From assembly GCA_017529865.1 (NCBI GenBank), contig JAFXNA010000014.1, positions 52,503 through 116,502 on the forward strand: 64,000 bases of DNA, read 5' to 3'. The stretch is from Bacteroidaceae bacterium (GTDB taxonomy: Bacteria > Bacteroidota > Bacteroidia > Bacteroidales > Bacteroidaceae). How positions within the stretch are numbered: position 1 is the stretch's first letter; each line of letters starts with the position of its first letter. The notes beneath the pieces are model-generated. The model worked only from the letters and a program-made list of their open reading frames with translations. It was not told where the DNA came from and did no database searches. The position numbers were made by a program, and so were the translations under genes. Positions 41,501-50,625 of the stretch are shown piece after piece.

Positions 41501-44014
41501 ATGAAAAAATTCGCAATAACAATTGTAGCCCTGTGCCTTTCCACTTTGGCTTTTAGCCAAAAAGTCACTCAGGTACGCTATGCCGGTCCCTTCTCTGTGA
41601 AGAATCCTGTGATGATAGACGAGAAGGATGTGAGCGCCAAGCAGTTCGACGAATCGAACTTGCTGGATATCCCTATCAGGCAAACACTCTTAGAGAACGG
41701 TCAAATGATTGACATAAAATCCCTTCCCTCAGGAGGGGATTCAAAGGAGGCTGCTCTCCATATGATCGGTTTCAATGTGGAAAACAAGTTGTACACAGGA
41801 ATTACCATCGAAGTGAAGGGTATTCGCAAATATCAGTTGTTTGTCGACGGGAAGAAACAGATGAGCGGCTACATACGGCTCGAACCTACCACCCATCAAG
41901 TAGTTGTCAAATATCTGACAGTTCCCACCGATTCCCAAAAGGGAGAGAACGAAGAGGAGAAACAAGAAGTCGCTATCAACATCGAATCAGATTCCTCTCC
42001 ATCAGGGGAGACAGAGGGAAGCGTGCGTATCAGCGACTATTCGGCTCGCCACAAATACAACTTCATGGATGTCATCACAGCCAGCACCTACACTGGGGCA
42101 GCGCTGTCACCAAATGGGAAATACATCCGCATCTCTTATCGAACGACTGCCAACGATGGTAAAACAAAAACACATACCCTTATCCGCGAGACTGCTACCG
42201 GACGTCAGATAGCCGACCTTGGATACTCCGTCTACTGGATGCCGACATCCAACAAGTATTACTACACGGAGGACACCCCTGCTGGCATGAAGTTCTACTG
42301 CGTTGACCCTGCGACAGGCTTTGAGACCACATTGGCCGAAGGTGTGCCACGAGGCAGCTACAACATCGCCCCAACTGAGGACTACCTTATATTATATAAG
42401 GAAAGTGAAGGTCCAAAGGAAGATGAGGGCGTCTATCAGGTGTTGGAACCCGAAGACCGTCAGCCTGGCTGGCGAAATCGTACCAACCTGCTGCGGTACG
42501 ACATCAAGAGCGGTATGGTGCAGCCCCTCACCCACGGGCACCATAACATCAACTTGGGAGGAATCTCAAACGATGGAAAACTCTTACTCTACGGAACAGA
42601 ACGTTCACGTCTCACAGAGCGTCCAACCACTGTCGGTTCTCTCTATCTGCTCAATCTAGAGACAATGGAAACGAAATGTGTCTACGAGAACGATGGCTTC
42701 GCATCACGTGCCTTCCTCTCTCCCGATGGGTCGATGATAGCCATTTACGGCAGTCCGGAAGCATTTGGCGGCATCGGAAAGAATGTTCCCGAAGGACGCA
42801 CGCCCAGCATGACAGACAACCAGCTGTTCCTCATTGATGTTAACCGAGCAGACTTGAGCACCAGCAACCTGCGTTGTGTAACGAAATACTTCAACCCGTC
42901 AGTCAGCCGTGCTATGTGGAACCAATCCGACGGCATGCTCTACCTCACAGCCGAAGATCGCGACTCCGTGAATCTGTTCCAGCTGAACCCCAAGACGGAG
43001 AAGATCAAGGAGATTGCATGTAGTGAAGAAGTCATCAATTCGTTCGACTGTGCATCAACCACAGGACTGATTGCTTACTACGGAGTGAGTGCATCAAACA
43101 GTAATCGGCTGCACCTGCTCAACACCAAGAACATGCGTTCCACCCTGTTCCACGACCTGAGCAGTGAAAACCTAAAAGATGCTACACTCGGAGAATGTCA
43201 TGCATGGACGTTCACAAACAGTCGTGGTGAGGAAATATCCGGCCGCTACTACCTGCCAGCAGACTTCGACCCGTCGCGTCAATATCCCATGATTGTGAAC
43301 TACTACGGAGGTTGCTCGCCTACAAGTCGAAACTTCGAAAGCCGCTATCCACATCATGCCTATGCATCGTTAGGCTATGTGGTGCTGATCATCAATCCTT
43401 CAGGAGCTACAGGTTTCGGGCAGGAGTTCTCCTCACGTCATGTCAACACAGCAGGTGAGGGAGTGGCACAAGACATTATCGACGGAACAAAGCAGTTTTG
43501 CAAGGAACATTCTTTTGTCAATGCAAAGAAGATTGGCTGTATCGGAGCCAGCTACGGCGGGTTCATGACCCAGTATCTACAGACCGTGACCGACATCTTT
43601 GCTGCGGCTATCTCGCATGCAGGCATCAGCGACCACACCAGCTACTGGGGCGAAGGCTATTGGGGCTACAGCTATAGTGAGGTCAGTATGGCCAACAGCT
43701 ACCCTTGGACTGACAAGCACTTATATGTAGATCAAAGTCCGCTCTACAACGCTGACAAAATCCACACTCCAATCCTCTTCCTCCATGGAGATGCAGATAC
43801 CAATGTACCAGTGGGTGAAAGCATCCAAATGTTTACCGCCTTGAAACTCTTAGGGCGCGAAACAGCCATGGTGCTGGTCAAGGGACAGAACCATCACATC
43901 CTCGACTTCCAAAAACGTATCAAGTGGCAGAACACCATCTTCGCCTGGTTTGCAAAATATCTGCAAGACGACCCCACATGGTGGAATGCCATCTATTCAG
44001 AAAAAGAATTATGA
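41501..44014 (+). CDS. S9-family (prolyl oligopeptidase / dipeptidyl peptidase IV-like) serine peptidase
   Basis: An 837-residue exported peptidase. Signal peptide MKKFAITIVALCLSTLAFSQ; a beta-propeller with WD-like strands (HTLIRETATGRQIADLG) from about 185 to 555; then an alpha/beta hydrolase. The catalytic triad is Ser684 in GASYGGFM, Asp in GDADTNVP and His in GQNHHIL. Family enzymes cleave dipeptides, usually after Pro, from peptides taken up across the outer membrane. Three GC-rich palindromic repeat relics (41719-41750, 41931-41950, 41991-42020) add linkers such as SLPSGGDSK in the N-terminal region. It is 30 bases before the rhamnose operon, which may share its transcript. Confidence 0.9.
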   Translation: MKKFAITIVALCLSTLAFSQKVTQVRYAGPFSVKNPVMIDEKDVSAKQFDESNLLDIPIRQTLLENGQMIDIKSLPSGGDSKEAALHMIGFNVENKLYTGITIEVKGIRKYQLFVDGKKQMSGYIRLEPTTHQVVVKYLTVPTDSQKGENEEEKQEVAINIESDSSPSGETEGSVRISDYSARHKYNFMDVITASTYTGAALSPNGKYIRISYRTTANDGKTKTHTLIRETATGRQIADLGYSVYWMPTSNKYYYTEDTPAGMKFYCVDPATGFETTLAEGVPRGSYNIAPTEDYLILYKESEGPKEDEGVYQVLEPEDRQPGWRNRTNLLRYDIKSGMVQPLTHGHHNINLGGISNDGKLLLYGTERSRLTERPTTVGSLYLLNLETMETKCVYENDGFASRAFLSPDGSMIAIYGSPEAFGGIGKNVPEGRTPSMTDNQLFLIDVNRADLSTSNLRCVTKYFNPSVSRAMWNQSDGMLYLTAEDRDSVNLFQLNPKTEKIKEIACSEEVINSFDCASTTGLIAYYGVSASNSNRLHLLNTKNMRSTLFHDLSSENLKDATLGECHAWTFTNSRGEEISGRYYLPADFDPSRQYPMIVNYYGGCSPTSRNFESRYPHHAYASLGYVVLIINPSGATGFGQEFSSRHVNTAGEGVAQDIIDGTKQFCKEHSFVNAKKIGCIGASYGGFMTQYLQTVTDIFAAAISHAGISDHTSYWGEGYWGYSYSEVSMANSYPWTDKHLYVDQSPLYNADKIHTPILFLHGDADTNVPVGESIQMFTALKLLGRETAMVLVKGQNHHILDFQKRIKWQNTIFAWFAKYLQDDPTWWNAIYSEKEL
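41719..42020. repeat. GC-rich palindromic repeat relics in the S9 peptidase gene
   Basis: CCCTTCCCTCAGGAGGGGAT at 41721-41740, CCCAAAAGGGAG near 41935 and CCTCTCCATCAGGGGAG near 41995; each is a small palindrome in frame. They are more decayed than the copies elsewhere. Confidence 0.6.
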
Positions 44015-44044
44015 CCATGGTCAATGTTAAATGTATAATGTTAA

Positions 44045-45547
44045 ATGTCAATGTTCAATAATCCTGCCCATAAAGGGGGAGTTAGAGGGGGTCTGTTCGC
44101 TGTTGACTTAGGGGCCACAAGCGGACGTACCATTCTCGGCTCAATCGCATCAGGGAAACTCCAACAAAGGGAACTGACCCGATTTCCCAATCCAATCATC
44201 CAAACTGGAGGGCACTACTTCTGGGATATCTATGCGCTGTATCAGGAAATCATACGAGGCTTGCGCATTGTAGCGAAAGAGGGAATCGAACTCCAAAGTA
44301 TAGGTATTGACACATGGGGCGTGGACTTCGTTTGTGTTGGGCGCGACGGAGGCATTCTGCGCAACCCATACTGCTATCGTGACCCACATACCAACGGCAT
44401 GATGGAAGAGTATTTCCGATTGATTCCAAAAGAGCAGGTATATGAGAAAACGGGCATTCAATTCATGAATTTCAATTCTTTATTCCAACTCTTTGCGATG
44501 CGTCAGCATGACGACTCTGCCTTGGCAGCAGCCGATAAGATTCTATTCATTCCCGATGCCCTGACATACATGCTGACTGGTAAGGCTGTTTGCGAATATA
44601 CCATCCTCAGTACCAGTCAGATGCTCGACCCACGCACCAAACGGATTGACCATGAGCTGATCAATGCCATCGGACTGGAAGAGAGCCAATTCGGCCGCTA
44701 CGTCAACCCAAGCGAGGTGGTAGGCACATTGACACCCGAAGTACAGAAACTGACAGGACTGGATGCCATACCTGTAGTAGCTGTAGCAGGGCACGATACC
44801 GGCGCCGCAGTAGCGGCAGTCCCAGCCAGCAACGAACGATTTGCATACCTCAGCTGCGGTACATGGAGCTTGTTGGGCATCGAAACCCGAGATGCCATCA
44901 TTAACAAACAGAGCTATACATACAACTTCACCAACGAAGGAGGTATAGAGGGCACTACCCGCTTCCTGAAAAACATCTGTGGTATGTGGCTTTTGGAACG
45001 ATGCCGCCAAGAGTGGACCGATGCACCTTCCGACATCAATCAGGTAAATGCTGATGCTATGGAAGCTGTACCTTTCCGCAGCCTAATCAACCCTGACGAC
45101 CCACGATTTGCAAACCCCGTCAGTATGGTTCAAGCCATCAAAGGCTACTGCCGGGAAACTCACCAGCCTATCCCGGAAGACTACCGTCAAATGGCACGAT
45201 GTATCTTCGAGAGTCTGGCTTTGCGCTACCGTCAGGTCCTGGGATATCTCAAAGAACTCGCCCCATTCCCCATCGAGCGCTTGCATGTCATTGGTGGAGG
45301 CAGTCGAAACATCTATCTCATGCAGATGACAGCCAATAGCATCGGCATTCCTGTACTGACAGGTCCTGTAGAAGGCACTGCCATCGGCAACATCATGCTC
45401 CAAGCGAAAGCTGCAGGACTAGTCAGCGATATCTACGACATGCGGCGAATGATTGCCCAAAGCATTGAGATGCAAACCTACCTGCCTCAAGACAAGGCAA
45501 CATGGGACAATGCCTACGAACAATTTACGAATTTATTAACTACATAA
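44045..45547 (+). CDS. rhaB: Rhamnulokinase
   Basis: A 500-residue FGGY-family kinase that phosphorylates L-rhamnulose. FAVDLGATSGRTILG near the start, GIDTWGVDFVCVG, AGHDTGAAVAAVP, LSCGTWSLLGIE and VIGGGSRNIYLMQMTANS with EGTAIGNIMLQ are all family features. Other proteins begin with a few residues before FAVDLGATSG; here the first ~15 residues (MSMFNNPAHKGGVRGG) are encoded by a GC-rich palindromic repeat, so the original start was overwritten. It is the first of four rhamnose genes. Confidence 0.94.
   Translation: MSMFNNPAHKGGVRGGLFAVDLGATSGRTILGSIASGKLQQRELTRFPNPIIQTGGHYFWDIYALYQEIIRGLRIVAKEGIELQSIGIDTWGVDFVCVGRDGGILRNPYCYRDPHTNGMMEEYFRLIPKEQVYEKTGIQFMNFNSLFQLFAMRQHDDSALAAADKILFIPDALTYMLTGKAVCEYTILSTSQMLDPRTKRIDHELINAIGLEESQFGRYVNPSEVVGTLTPEVQKLTGLDAIPVVAVAGHDTGAAVAAVPASNERFAYLSCGTWSLLGIETRDAIINKQSYTYNFTNEGGIEGTTRFLKNICGMWLLERCRQEWTDAPSDINQVNADAMEAVPFRSLINPDDPRFANPVSMVQAIKGYCRETHQPIPEDYRQMARCIFESLALRYRQVLGYLKELAPFPIERLHVIGGGSRNIYLMQMTANSIGIPVLTGPVEGTAIGNIMLQAKAAGLVSDIYDMRRMIAQSIEMQTYLPQDKATWDNAYEQFTNLLTT
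44058..44095. repeat. GC-rich repeat forming the rhaB N-terminus
   Basis: ATCCTGCCCATAAAGGGGGA then GTTAGAGGGGGTC, the 3' half of the same element family, located between the start codon and the conserved FAVDLG. Confidence 0.75.
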
Positions 45548-45558
45548 TGACCATCACA

Positions 45559-46812
45559 ATGAAAAGCGAACAAATCACTAAAGCCTATGAACTGGCTAAA
45601 GCACGCTATGCCGATTTAGGCATCGATACAGAGAACGTAATCAATCAACTACAAGATTTCCACCTCAGTATGCATTGTTGGCAAGCCGACGATGTAGCAG
45701 GTTTCGAAGTACAGGCAGGAGCACTCTCTGGTGGCATCCAGAGCACTGGGAACTATCCTGGTAAGGCTCGAAACATCGATGAGTTGAGAGCAGATGTGCT
45801 GAAAGCAAAGAGTCTCATTCCCGGCAACCATCGTCTGAACCTCCATGAAATTTATGGTGACTTCAAAGGAAAGGTTGTAGACCGTGATGAAGTCGACATC
45901 ACTTATTTCCAGAGTTGGATTGACTGGGGAAAGGAATACAACACAAAACTCGACTTCAATTCCACAAGTTTCTCCCATCCAAAGAGTGGCAACCTCAGTC
46001 TCTCTAATCCTGATGACAGCATCCGCAATTTCTGGATTGAACACACAAAGCGTTGTCGTGACATTGCCAATGCTATCGGAGAGGCACAAGGCGACCCTTG
46101 TATCATGAATCTATGGGTACACGATGGCTGCAAGGACCAGAGTGTCAACCATTTCCTCTATCGTCATTACCTGAAGGATTCGCTCGACCAGATCTTCGCC
46201 AAGCCTCAGCCAATGATGAAGGACTGCATCGAAGGAAAGGTGTTCGGCATAGGACTGGAGAGTTTCACCGTCGGCAGCCATGATTTCTACACTGCCTATG
46301 CTGCGAAGAATAACATCATCCTTACCATCGACACAGGTCACTATCACCCCACTGAGAGTCCTGCCGACAAGGTAAGTGCTGTGCTGCAGTTCGTTCCCGA
46401 ACTGATGCTACATGTCAGTCGTCCCGTACGTTGGGATTCCGATCACGTAACCATCATGGACGACCCCACTCAGGAACTTTTCTCTGAGATTGTCCGTGCC
46501 AATGCAATGGACCGTGTTCACTATGGTCTCGACTTCTTCGATGGTAGCATCAACCGCATTGGAGCTTACGTCATAGGCTCACGGGCAGCTCAAAAGTGTA
46601 TGACTCGCGCTTTATTGGAACCAACAGCCCAACTCAGCCGCTATGAGTTGGAAGGCAAGGGATTCCAAGTGCTCGGTCTGCTCGAAGAAGCCAAAGCATT
46701 ACCTTGGAATGCAGTCTATGATGAATTCTGCCAACGCAATGACGTGCCTGTCGGTGCCGACTTCATTGCTGCTATTGAGCAATACGAACGTGATGTTACA
46801 AGCAAAAGATAA
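45559..46812 (+). CDS. rhaA: L-rhamnose isomerase
   Basis: A 417-residue TIM-barrel isomerase converting L-rhamnose to L-rhamnulose. The early block FHLSMHCWQADDVAGFE, WIDWGKEYNTKLDFN, and the metal-ligand region HDGCKDQ with TIDTGHYHPTESPADK fit the family. The start is chosen at ATG 45559 (MKSEQITKAYELAKARYADLG), which matches the usual length; ATG 45547, overlapping the rhaB stop as TAATG, would add four residues. Confidence 0.93.
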   Translation: MKSEQITKAYELAKARYADLGIDTENVINQLQDFHLSMHCWQADDVAGFEVQAGALSGGIQSTGNYPGKARNIDELRADVLKAKSLIPGNHRLNLHEIYGDFKGKVVDRDEVDITYFQSWIDWGKEYNTKLDFNSTSFSHPKSGNLSLSNPDDSIRNFWIEHTKRCRDIANAIGEAQGDPCIMNLWVHDGCKDQSVNHFLYRHYLKDSLDQIFAKPQPMMKDCIEGKVFGIGLESFTVGSHDFYTAYAAKNNIILTIDTGHYHPTESPADKVSAVLQFVPELMLHVSRPVRWDSDHVTIMDDPTQELFSEIVRANAMDRVHYGLDFFDGSINRIGAYVIGSRAAQKCMTRALLEPTAQLSRYELEGKGFQVLGLLEEAKALPWNAVYDEFCQRNDVPVGADFIAAIEQYERDVTSKR

Positions 46813-46827
46813 TAATTGGAATCATTT

Positions 46828-48318
46828 ATGAATACGGAAATAGTTTCTGACAAATCTTCGCATGTTGCAGAAGTAACCACTCCCCGCCCTTCTCTCCCCC
46901 TTGGGGGGAGTGCGAAGGGGGAAAATCCGTCTTGTCCCCCCTCAGTCCCCCGTAGGGGGAAGACTGAGGGGCAAGGGGGCGGGTCTTCTTCTTTGAAGAG
47001 CACCATTGCGGTGTCTCTTACCAATTACCTCGATGCAGGAGCCATCGTAGCAGGAGCCAGTGGACTTACCCTCTGGCAAAACTATCTAGGTCTCTCCGAA
47101 GTTCATTTGGGATGGCTCAATTTCATCAGTGCCAACTGTCTGGGTGCCGCCATCGGTGCCATCATCGGCGGATTCCTGGCCGATAAGTACGGACGTAAGT
47201 TCATCTACACCTACAACCTCTTAGTCTATATGGCAGGAGTGTTGTTGGTTATGTGTTCTGTCAACTTCCCCATGCTCCTAGCCGGTTTCCTTGTGACAGG
47301 AATCTCTGTTGGTATCGGAGTACCAGCTTCTTGGACCTACATCTCTGAGAGCTCCGAGATTCACAACCGTGGTCGTAACATCTGCATCTCACAGATGTCA
47401 TGGGGATTCGGTCCGATGATCATCCTCCTGTTGGGCATGTTCTTCGCCCCTGGAGGTTACTTGTTCAGTTGGGTTGAAGCCATCGGACACGCCATCGGCG
47501 GAGCCGGTCTCAATGGAGCAGCACTCAATGTGTTCAGTTCTCGAGTCGTGTTCTGCTCGCTCTTCATCGTCGCATTCATTGCATGGAACCTACAACGCCG
47601 CCTCGATGAGTCGGGCGAATGGAAAGCCAGTCGTCAGGCCTCGGAAGCCAAGGGCGAAGACACTGGTCTGCTGCATGCCTTTAGTGTATTGTTCTCCAAC
47701 AAGACAGCCATCAAGACCGTATGCTTCCTCGCCACCATCTACCTTACTTGGAACCTCGTGGCATCCGTCATGGGATTCTTCCAGCCGCATATCTACGAGA
47801 CAGCTGGTGGTCTCTCCAACGAATACGCAAACATGCTCAGTTGTGTGGGATGGGTCATCGTGGTAGCCATCACTTTTGTCCTCTCGTTCTTCATCGACAA
47901 GTTCTCTCACAAGATGTTTTACATCCTTGGCCTGCTGGCAGCCCTTGCCACTTGGGTAGTCATCATCACAGGCGTGAACGGTATGGCAACTCTCTGGGCT
48001 TTCTCCATTCTTTGGGGCATCAATGGCGGTATCTCCGTCCAGATATTCTATGCCCTTTGGGGGTCAGAGTTATTCCCTGCCAAGTTCCGTGCCGGTGCAC
48101 AAGGCCTGATGTTCTTCATCGTACGTGGTCTCTCAGCCGTATGGGGACTTGTCTTCACCTACATCTATGGTGAAAACGGTGAAGGGTTCACCATCGCAGC
48201 CTATTGCATGATTGCCCTCCTACTCATCTCCCTCGTCGTAGGCATCATCGGATGTCCCAACACACGAGGCAAGTCACTCGAACAAATCACCCGCGAACGT
48301 TATGGAGAGGATTATTAA
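46828..48318 (+). CDS. MFS transporter of the sugar-porter type, probably for L-rhamnose
   Basis: A 496-residue inner-membrane transporter with twelve predicted helices. FLADKYGRKFIYTYNLL (loop 2-3 signature), SWTYISESSEIHNRGRN and the R-x-G pattern are of the major facilitator superfamily sugar porters. Its place between rhaA and rhaD implies L-rhamnose uptake. The first ~55 residues are odd: a long double palindromic repeat (46879-46990) encodes PRPSLPLGGSAKGE and RRGKTEGQGGG in front of helix 1. The start is ATG 46828; TTG 46816 is less likely. Confidence 0.88.
   Translation: MNTEIVSDKSSHVAEVTTPRPSLPLGGSAKGENPSCPPSVPRRGKTEGQGGGSSSLKSTIAVSLTNYLDAGAIVAGASGLTLWQNYLGLSEVHLGWLNFISANCLGAAIGAIIGGFLADKYGRKFIYTYNLLVYMAGVLLVMCSVNFPMLLAGFLVTGISVGIGVPASWTYISESSEIHNRGRNICISQMSWGFGPMIILLLGMFFAPGGYLFSWVEAIGHAIGGAGLNGAALNVFSSRVVFCSLFIVAFIAWNLQRRLDESGEWKASRQASEAKGEDTGLLHAFSVLFSNKTAIKTVCFLATIYLTWNLVASVMGFFQPHIYETAGGLSNEYANMLSCVGWVIVVAITFVLSFFIDKFSHKMFYILGLLAALATWVVIITGVNGMATLWAFSILWGINGGISVQIFYALWGSELFPAKFRAGAQGLMFFIVRGLSAVWGLVFTYIYGENGEGFTIAAYCMIALLLISLVVGIIGCPNTRGKSLEQITRERYGEDY
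46879..46990. repeat. Long GC-rich double palindrome inside the rhamnose transporter gene
   Basis: Two units side by side: CTCTCCCCCTTGGGGGGAG at 46892-46910 and CTCAGTCCCCCGTAGGGGGA with AGACTGAG at 46941-46968, with outer GTCCCCCC and CAAGGGGGC arms. This is the largest copy in the window. Confidence 0.85.
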
Positions 48319-48330
48319 TGAATCCCCTTC

Positions 48331-48363
48331 ATAACGATATCCCGTTATAACGTAATAACGAAC
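48331..48363. repeat. TAACG-rich palindromic text before rhaD
   Basis: ATAACGATATCCCGTTATAA followed by CGTAATAACG; GTTATAAC and CGTAATAACG resemble the sequence at 54994-55026 in the sulfur operon (TATAACGTGATAACG). It occupies the gap just before the rhaD start. Confidence 0.55.
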
Positions 48364-48366
48364 ATC

Positions 48367-49188
48367 ATGAATTCAATACTACATAACCGCCCCGCCCTGA
48401 AAGCCATCATCGACGACGTCGCCGAAGTCACCGGCTATCTCTGGCAAAACGGATGGGCCGAACGTAATGGTGGTAATATCACCGTCAACATCACCGAGTT
48501 TGTCGATGCCGACATCGCAGCCATGCCTGCCATCGCCCCTGTGCGACCCATCGGCAAGGTGCTGCCAATGCTCCGAGGCAAGTATTTCTATGCCAAGGGT
48601 ACAGGCAAGCGCATGCGCGACCTGGCACGATGGCCCATGCAGAACGGAGCCGTCATCCGCATCTGCGACGACTGCGCATCCTATGAGATCATTGCCGACG
48701 AGCCGGTCATCCCTACCAGCGAACTGCCCTCTCATCTCGCCCTGCAGAACTGCCTGTTAGAGACAGGCAGTCAGTACAAGGCCACCCTGCACACCCATCC
48801 CATCGAACTGGTGGCAATGAGCCACAACGAGCGGTTCCTCCGTCCGGGCGAACTGACCCATGTGCTGTGGTCCATGATACCCGAGACCCTTGCCTTCGCA
48901 CCCCTCGGCATCGGCATCGTACCCTACACCCTCCCAGGCTCTGTAGCACTCGCGGATGCTACCCTCGAGCAAATCCGTCATCACGATGTGGTACTCTGGG
49001 AAAAACACGGCACGGTGGCAGTAGGTCGTGACATCATGGATGCTTTCGACCAGACCGATGTACTCTGCAAGGCCGCAAAAATTTACCTTGCCGCCCGTGC
49101 CATGGGCTTCGAACCACAAGGCATGACCGATGAAGCGATGCAAGAAGTACAGCAAGTTTTTAAACTCCCGAAAGAACGGATAGGATAA
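48367..49188 (+). CDS. rhaD: Rhamnulose-1-phosphate aldolase
   Basis: A 273-residue class II zinc aldolase that splits L-rhamnulose 1-phosphate into dihydroxyacetone phosphate and L-lactaldehyde. Zinc ligands are visible in LHTHPIELVAMSH and the third His in VVLWEKHGTVAVG; GWAERNGGNITVN at the start is the phosphate site of the family. It closes the rhamnose operon and is followed by a hairpin terminator shared with the convergent cysE gene. Confidence 0.94.
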   Translation: MNSILHNRPALKAIIDDVAEVTGYLWQNGWAERNGGNITVNITEFVDADIAAMPAIAPVRPIGKVLPMLRGKYFYAKGTGKRMRDLARWPMQNGAVIRICDDCASYEIIADEPVIPTSELPSHLALQNCLLETGSQYKATLHTHPIELVAMSHNERFLRPGELTHVLWSMIPETLAFAPLGIGIVPYTLPGSVALADATLEQIRHHDVVLWEKHGTVAVGRDIMDAFDQTDVLCKAAKIYLAARAMGFEPQGMTDEAMQEVQQVFKLPKERIG

Positions 49189-49190
49189 CA

Positions 49191-49224
49191 AAAAAATGCC
49201 GGAGTATTTACTTCGGCATTTTTC
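49191..49224. terminator. Bidirectional terminator between rhaD and cysE
   Basis: AAATGCCGGAG and CTTCGGCATTT pair around TATTTA, with an A-run before and a T-run after, so it can stop transcription from both convergent operons. Confidence 0.85.
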
Positions 49225-49225
49225 A

Positions 49226-50143
49226 TTATATTCCAAGTCCTCCCTCAAAATGCATTTCAACGGCCTTGGTCTGTTGAATGCGCGAATGAGGTGCAACATT
49301 GTGCGTAACCCAGATATTGCCACCAATGACAGAATGATGACCAATGGTGATTCGCCCAAGGATGCTAGCGTTGGAATAGACAGTGACATAATCTTCGATG
49401 ATGGGATGGCGCGGCACATTGAGCATATTGCCCTGGGCATCATACTTGAAACTCTTGGAGCCTAATGTCACTCCTTGATAAAGTGTTACATGGTTACCGA
49501 TAACACATGTCTCTCCGATAACCACTCCCGTACCGTGGTCGATGGCAAAAAACTCACCAATCTGGGCTCCTGGGTGGATATCAATACCAGTCTTGGAATG
49601 TGCCAATTCGGTAATGATTCGAGGGATGACGGGTATATGCAGCTCATGGAGTTTGTGAGCGATGCGATAGTGGGTCATCGCATTCACTACGGGATAGCAG
49701 AAGATAACCTCTCCATAGTTAGGGGCTGCAGGGTCGTTGTCGTACATTGCCTGCACATCTGTGTAGAGCAATCGCTTGATTTCGGGCAAGGCATCAACGA
49801 ACTGCAATGCTAACTGCTCTGCCTTCTCATACACTTGCTGCTTTGTTGAGATGGCACGACTATCATCGCCAAACTGCAAACCGTGGGCTATCTGCTTTAT
49901 TAGCAGCTTCAGCAACTCCTCCATGTGTACACCGATATAGTAGGAACGGATGGTCTCATTGGGTTGCCGCTTGGTGAAATAGTCAGGGAAAATGATACTT
50001 TTTACCAAACAAACCACTTGCTTCACCTGATCTACAGAAGGCAACGGAGCCTCTGTCAGAGGCATCATACCGACTTCCTGGTCCGTCAGCCTTGACAGCA
50101 GGTTCACATTACGCATCAGCGTCTCGTTGGTTTTCTTTTCCAT
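49226..50143 (-). CDS. cysE: Serine O-acetyltransferase
   Basis: A 305-residue SAT, making O-acetylserine, the acceptor for cysteine synthesis. A helical N-terminal domain is followed by a left-handed beta-helix of hexapeptides: HPGAQIGEFFAIDHGTGVVIGE holds the catalytic DHG, then GNHVTLYQGVTLG. The N-terminus is longer than in E. coli CysE and resembles EpsC-type enzymes. It is the last gene of the nine-gene sulfur cluster and lies 79 bases after the JAMM protease gene; the gap has microrepeats (GCTTAGTAGCTTAG), so a separate transcript cannot be excluded. SAT genes are known neighbours of encapsulin-linked cysteine desulfurases. Confidence 0.9.
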   Translation of the reverse strand: MEKKTNETLMRNVNLLSRLTDQEVGMMPLTEAPLPSVDQVKQVVCLVKSIIFPDYFTKRQPNETIRSYYIGVHMEELLKLLIKQIAHGLQFGDDSRAISTKQQVYEKAEQLALQFVDALPEIKRLLYTDVQAMYDNDPAAPNYGEVIFCYPVVNAMTHYRIAHKLHELHIPVIPRIITELAHSKTGIDIHPGAQIGEFFAIDHGTGVVIGETCVIGNHVTLYQGVTLGSKSFKYDAQGNMLNVPRHPIIEDYVTVYSNASILGRITIGHHSVIGGNIWVTHNVAPHSRIQQTKAVEMHFEGGLGI

Positions 50144-50222
50144 ATTCTTTAAGAATTAATGCTTAGTAGCTTAGTCGTTTGAAGGTTATAGGTCCTATCC
50201 GATATCCACTAACAGCCAACCA

Positions 50223-50621
50223 TTACAAGTGCTCTTCTTTGTCCACCACCTCGCCATTGAGGATGAGAAAGGAGTTAAGGTGAACACCCTCAAATAGCGA
50301 GAGGATGGCATAGCGGATGGTTGGGTCGTTTGCCAGTCGGAGGTCTTCCTTTGAAGGGCGCGAAGGCGAGGCTGGATGACTGTGCCAATTTGCGAGAATT
50401 TTTAGTCCTTTGGAACGAGCATACTTCAGTGCAGCAAATTGGTCCTTCGGAGCAAACGAGAAATGTTCGGGCGAGTGGTCAATGTTTTCCATCCAGTAAT
50501 TCTCCTTCACAACATCACCATCTGGGCCACAGATGCCCAGCAGGTAGCCGCACGTCTCATTGGGTGCGTCCTGCCGAGCCTGGCGGATTAATTCATCTAT
50601 GATTTCTTTGGGTATAATCAT
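50223..50621 (-). CDS. JAMM (Mov34/MPN) family metalloprotease, M67-like
   Basis: A 132-residue JAMM-domain protein. The metal site is complete: Glu in PNETCGYLLG, then NWHSHPASPSRPSKED. Bacterial stand-alone JAMM proteins beside a ThiF-type enzyme and a ThiS/MoaD-type carrier (as in QbsD or Mec+) trim the carrier C-terminus or release cysteine from it. The start is ATG 50621, four bases after the previous stop. The carrier in this operon ends in extra residues after Gly-Gly, which gives the protease an obvious substrate. Confidence 0.88.
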   Translation of the reverse strand: MIIPKEIIDELIRQARQDAPNETCGYLLGICGPDGDVVKENYWMENIDHSPEHFSFAPKDQFAALKYARSKGLKILANWHSHPASPSRPSKEDLRLANDPTIRYAILSLFEGVHLNSFLILNGEVVDKEEHL

Positions 50622-50625
50622 GGAA

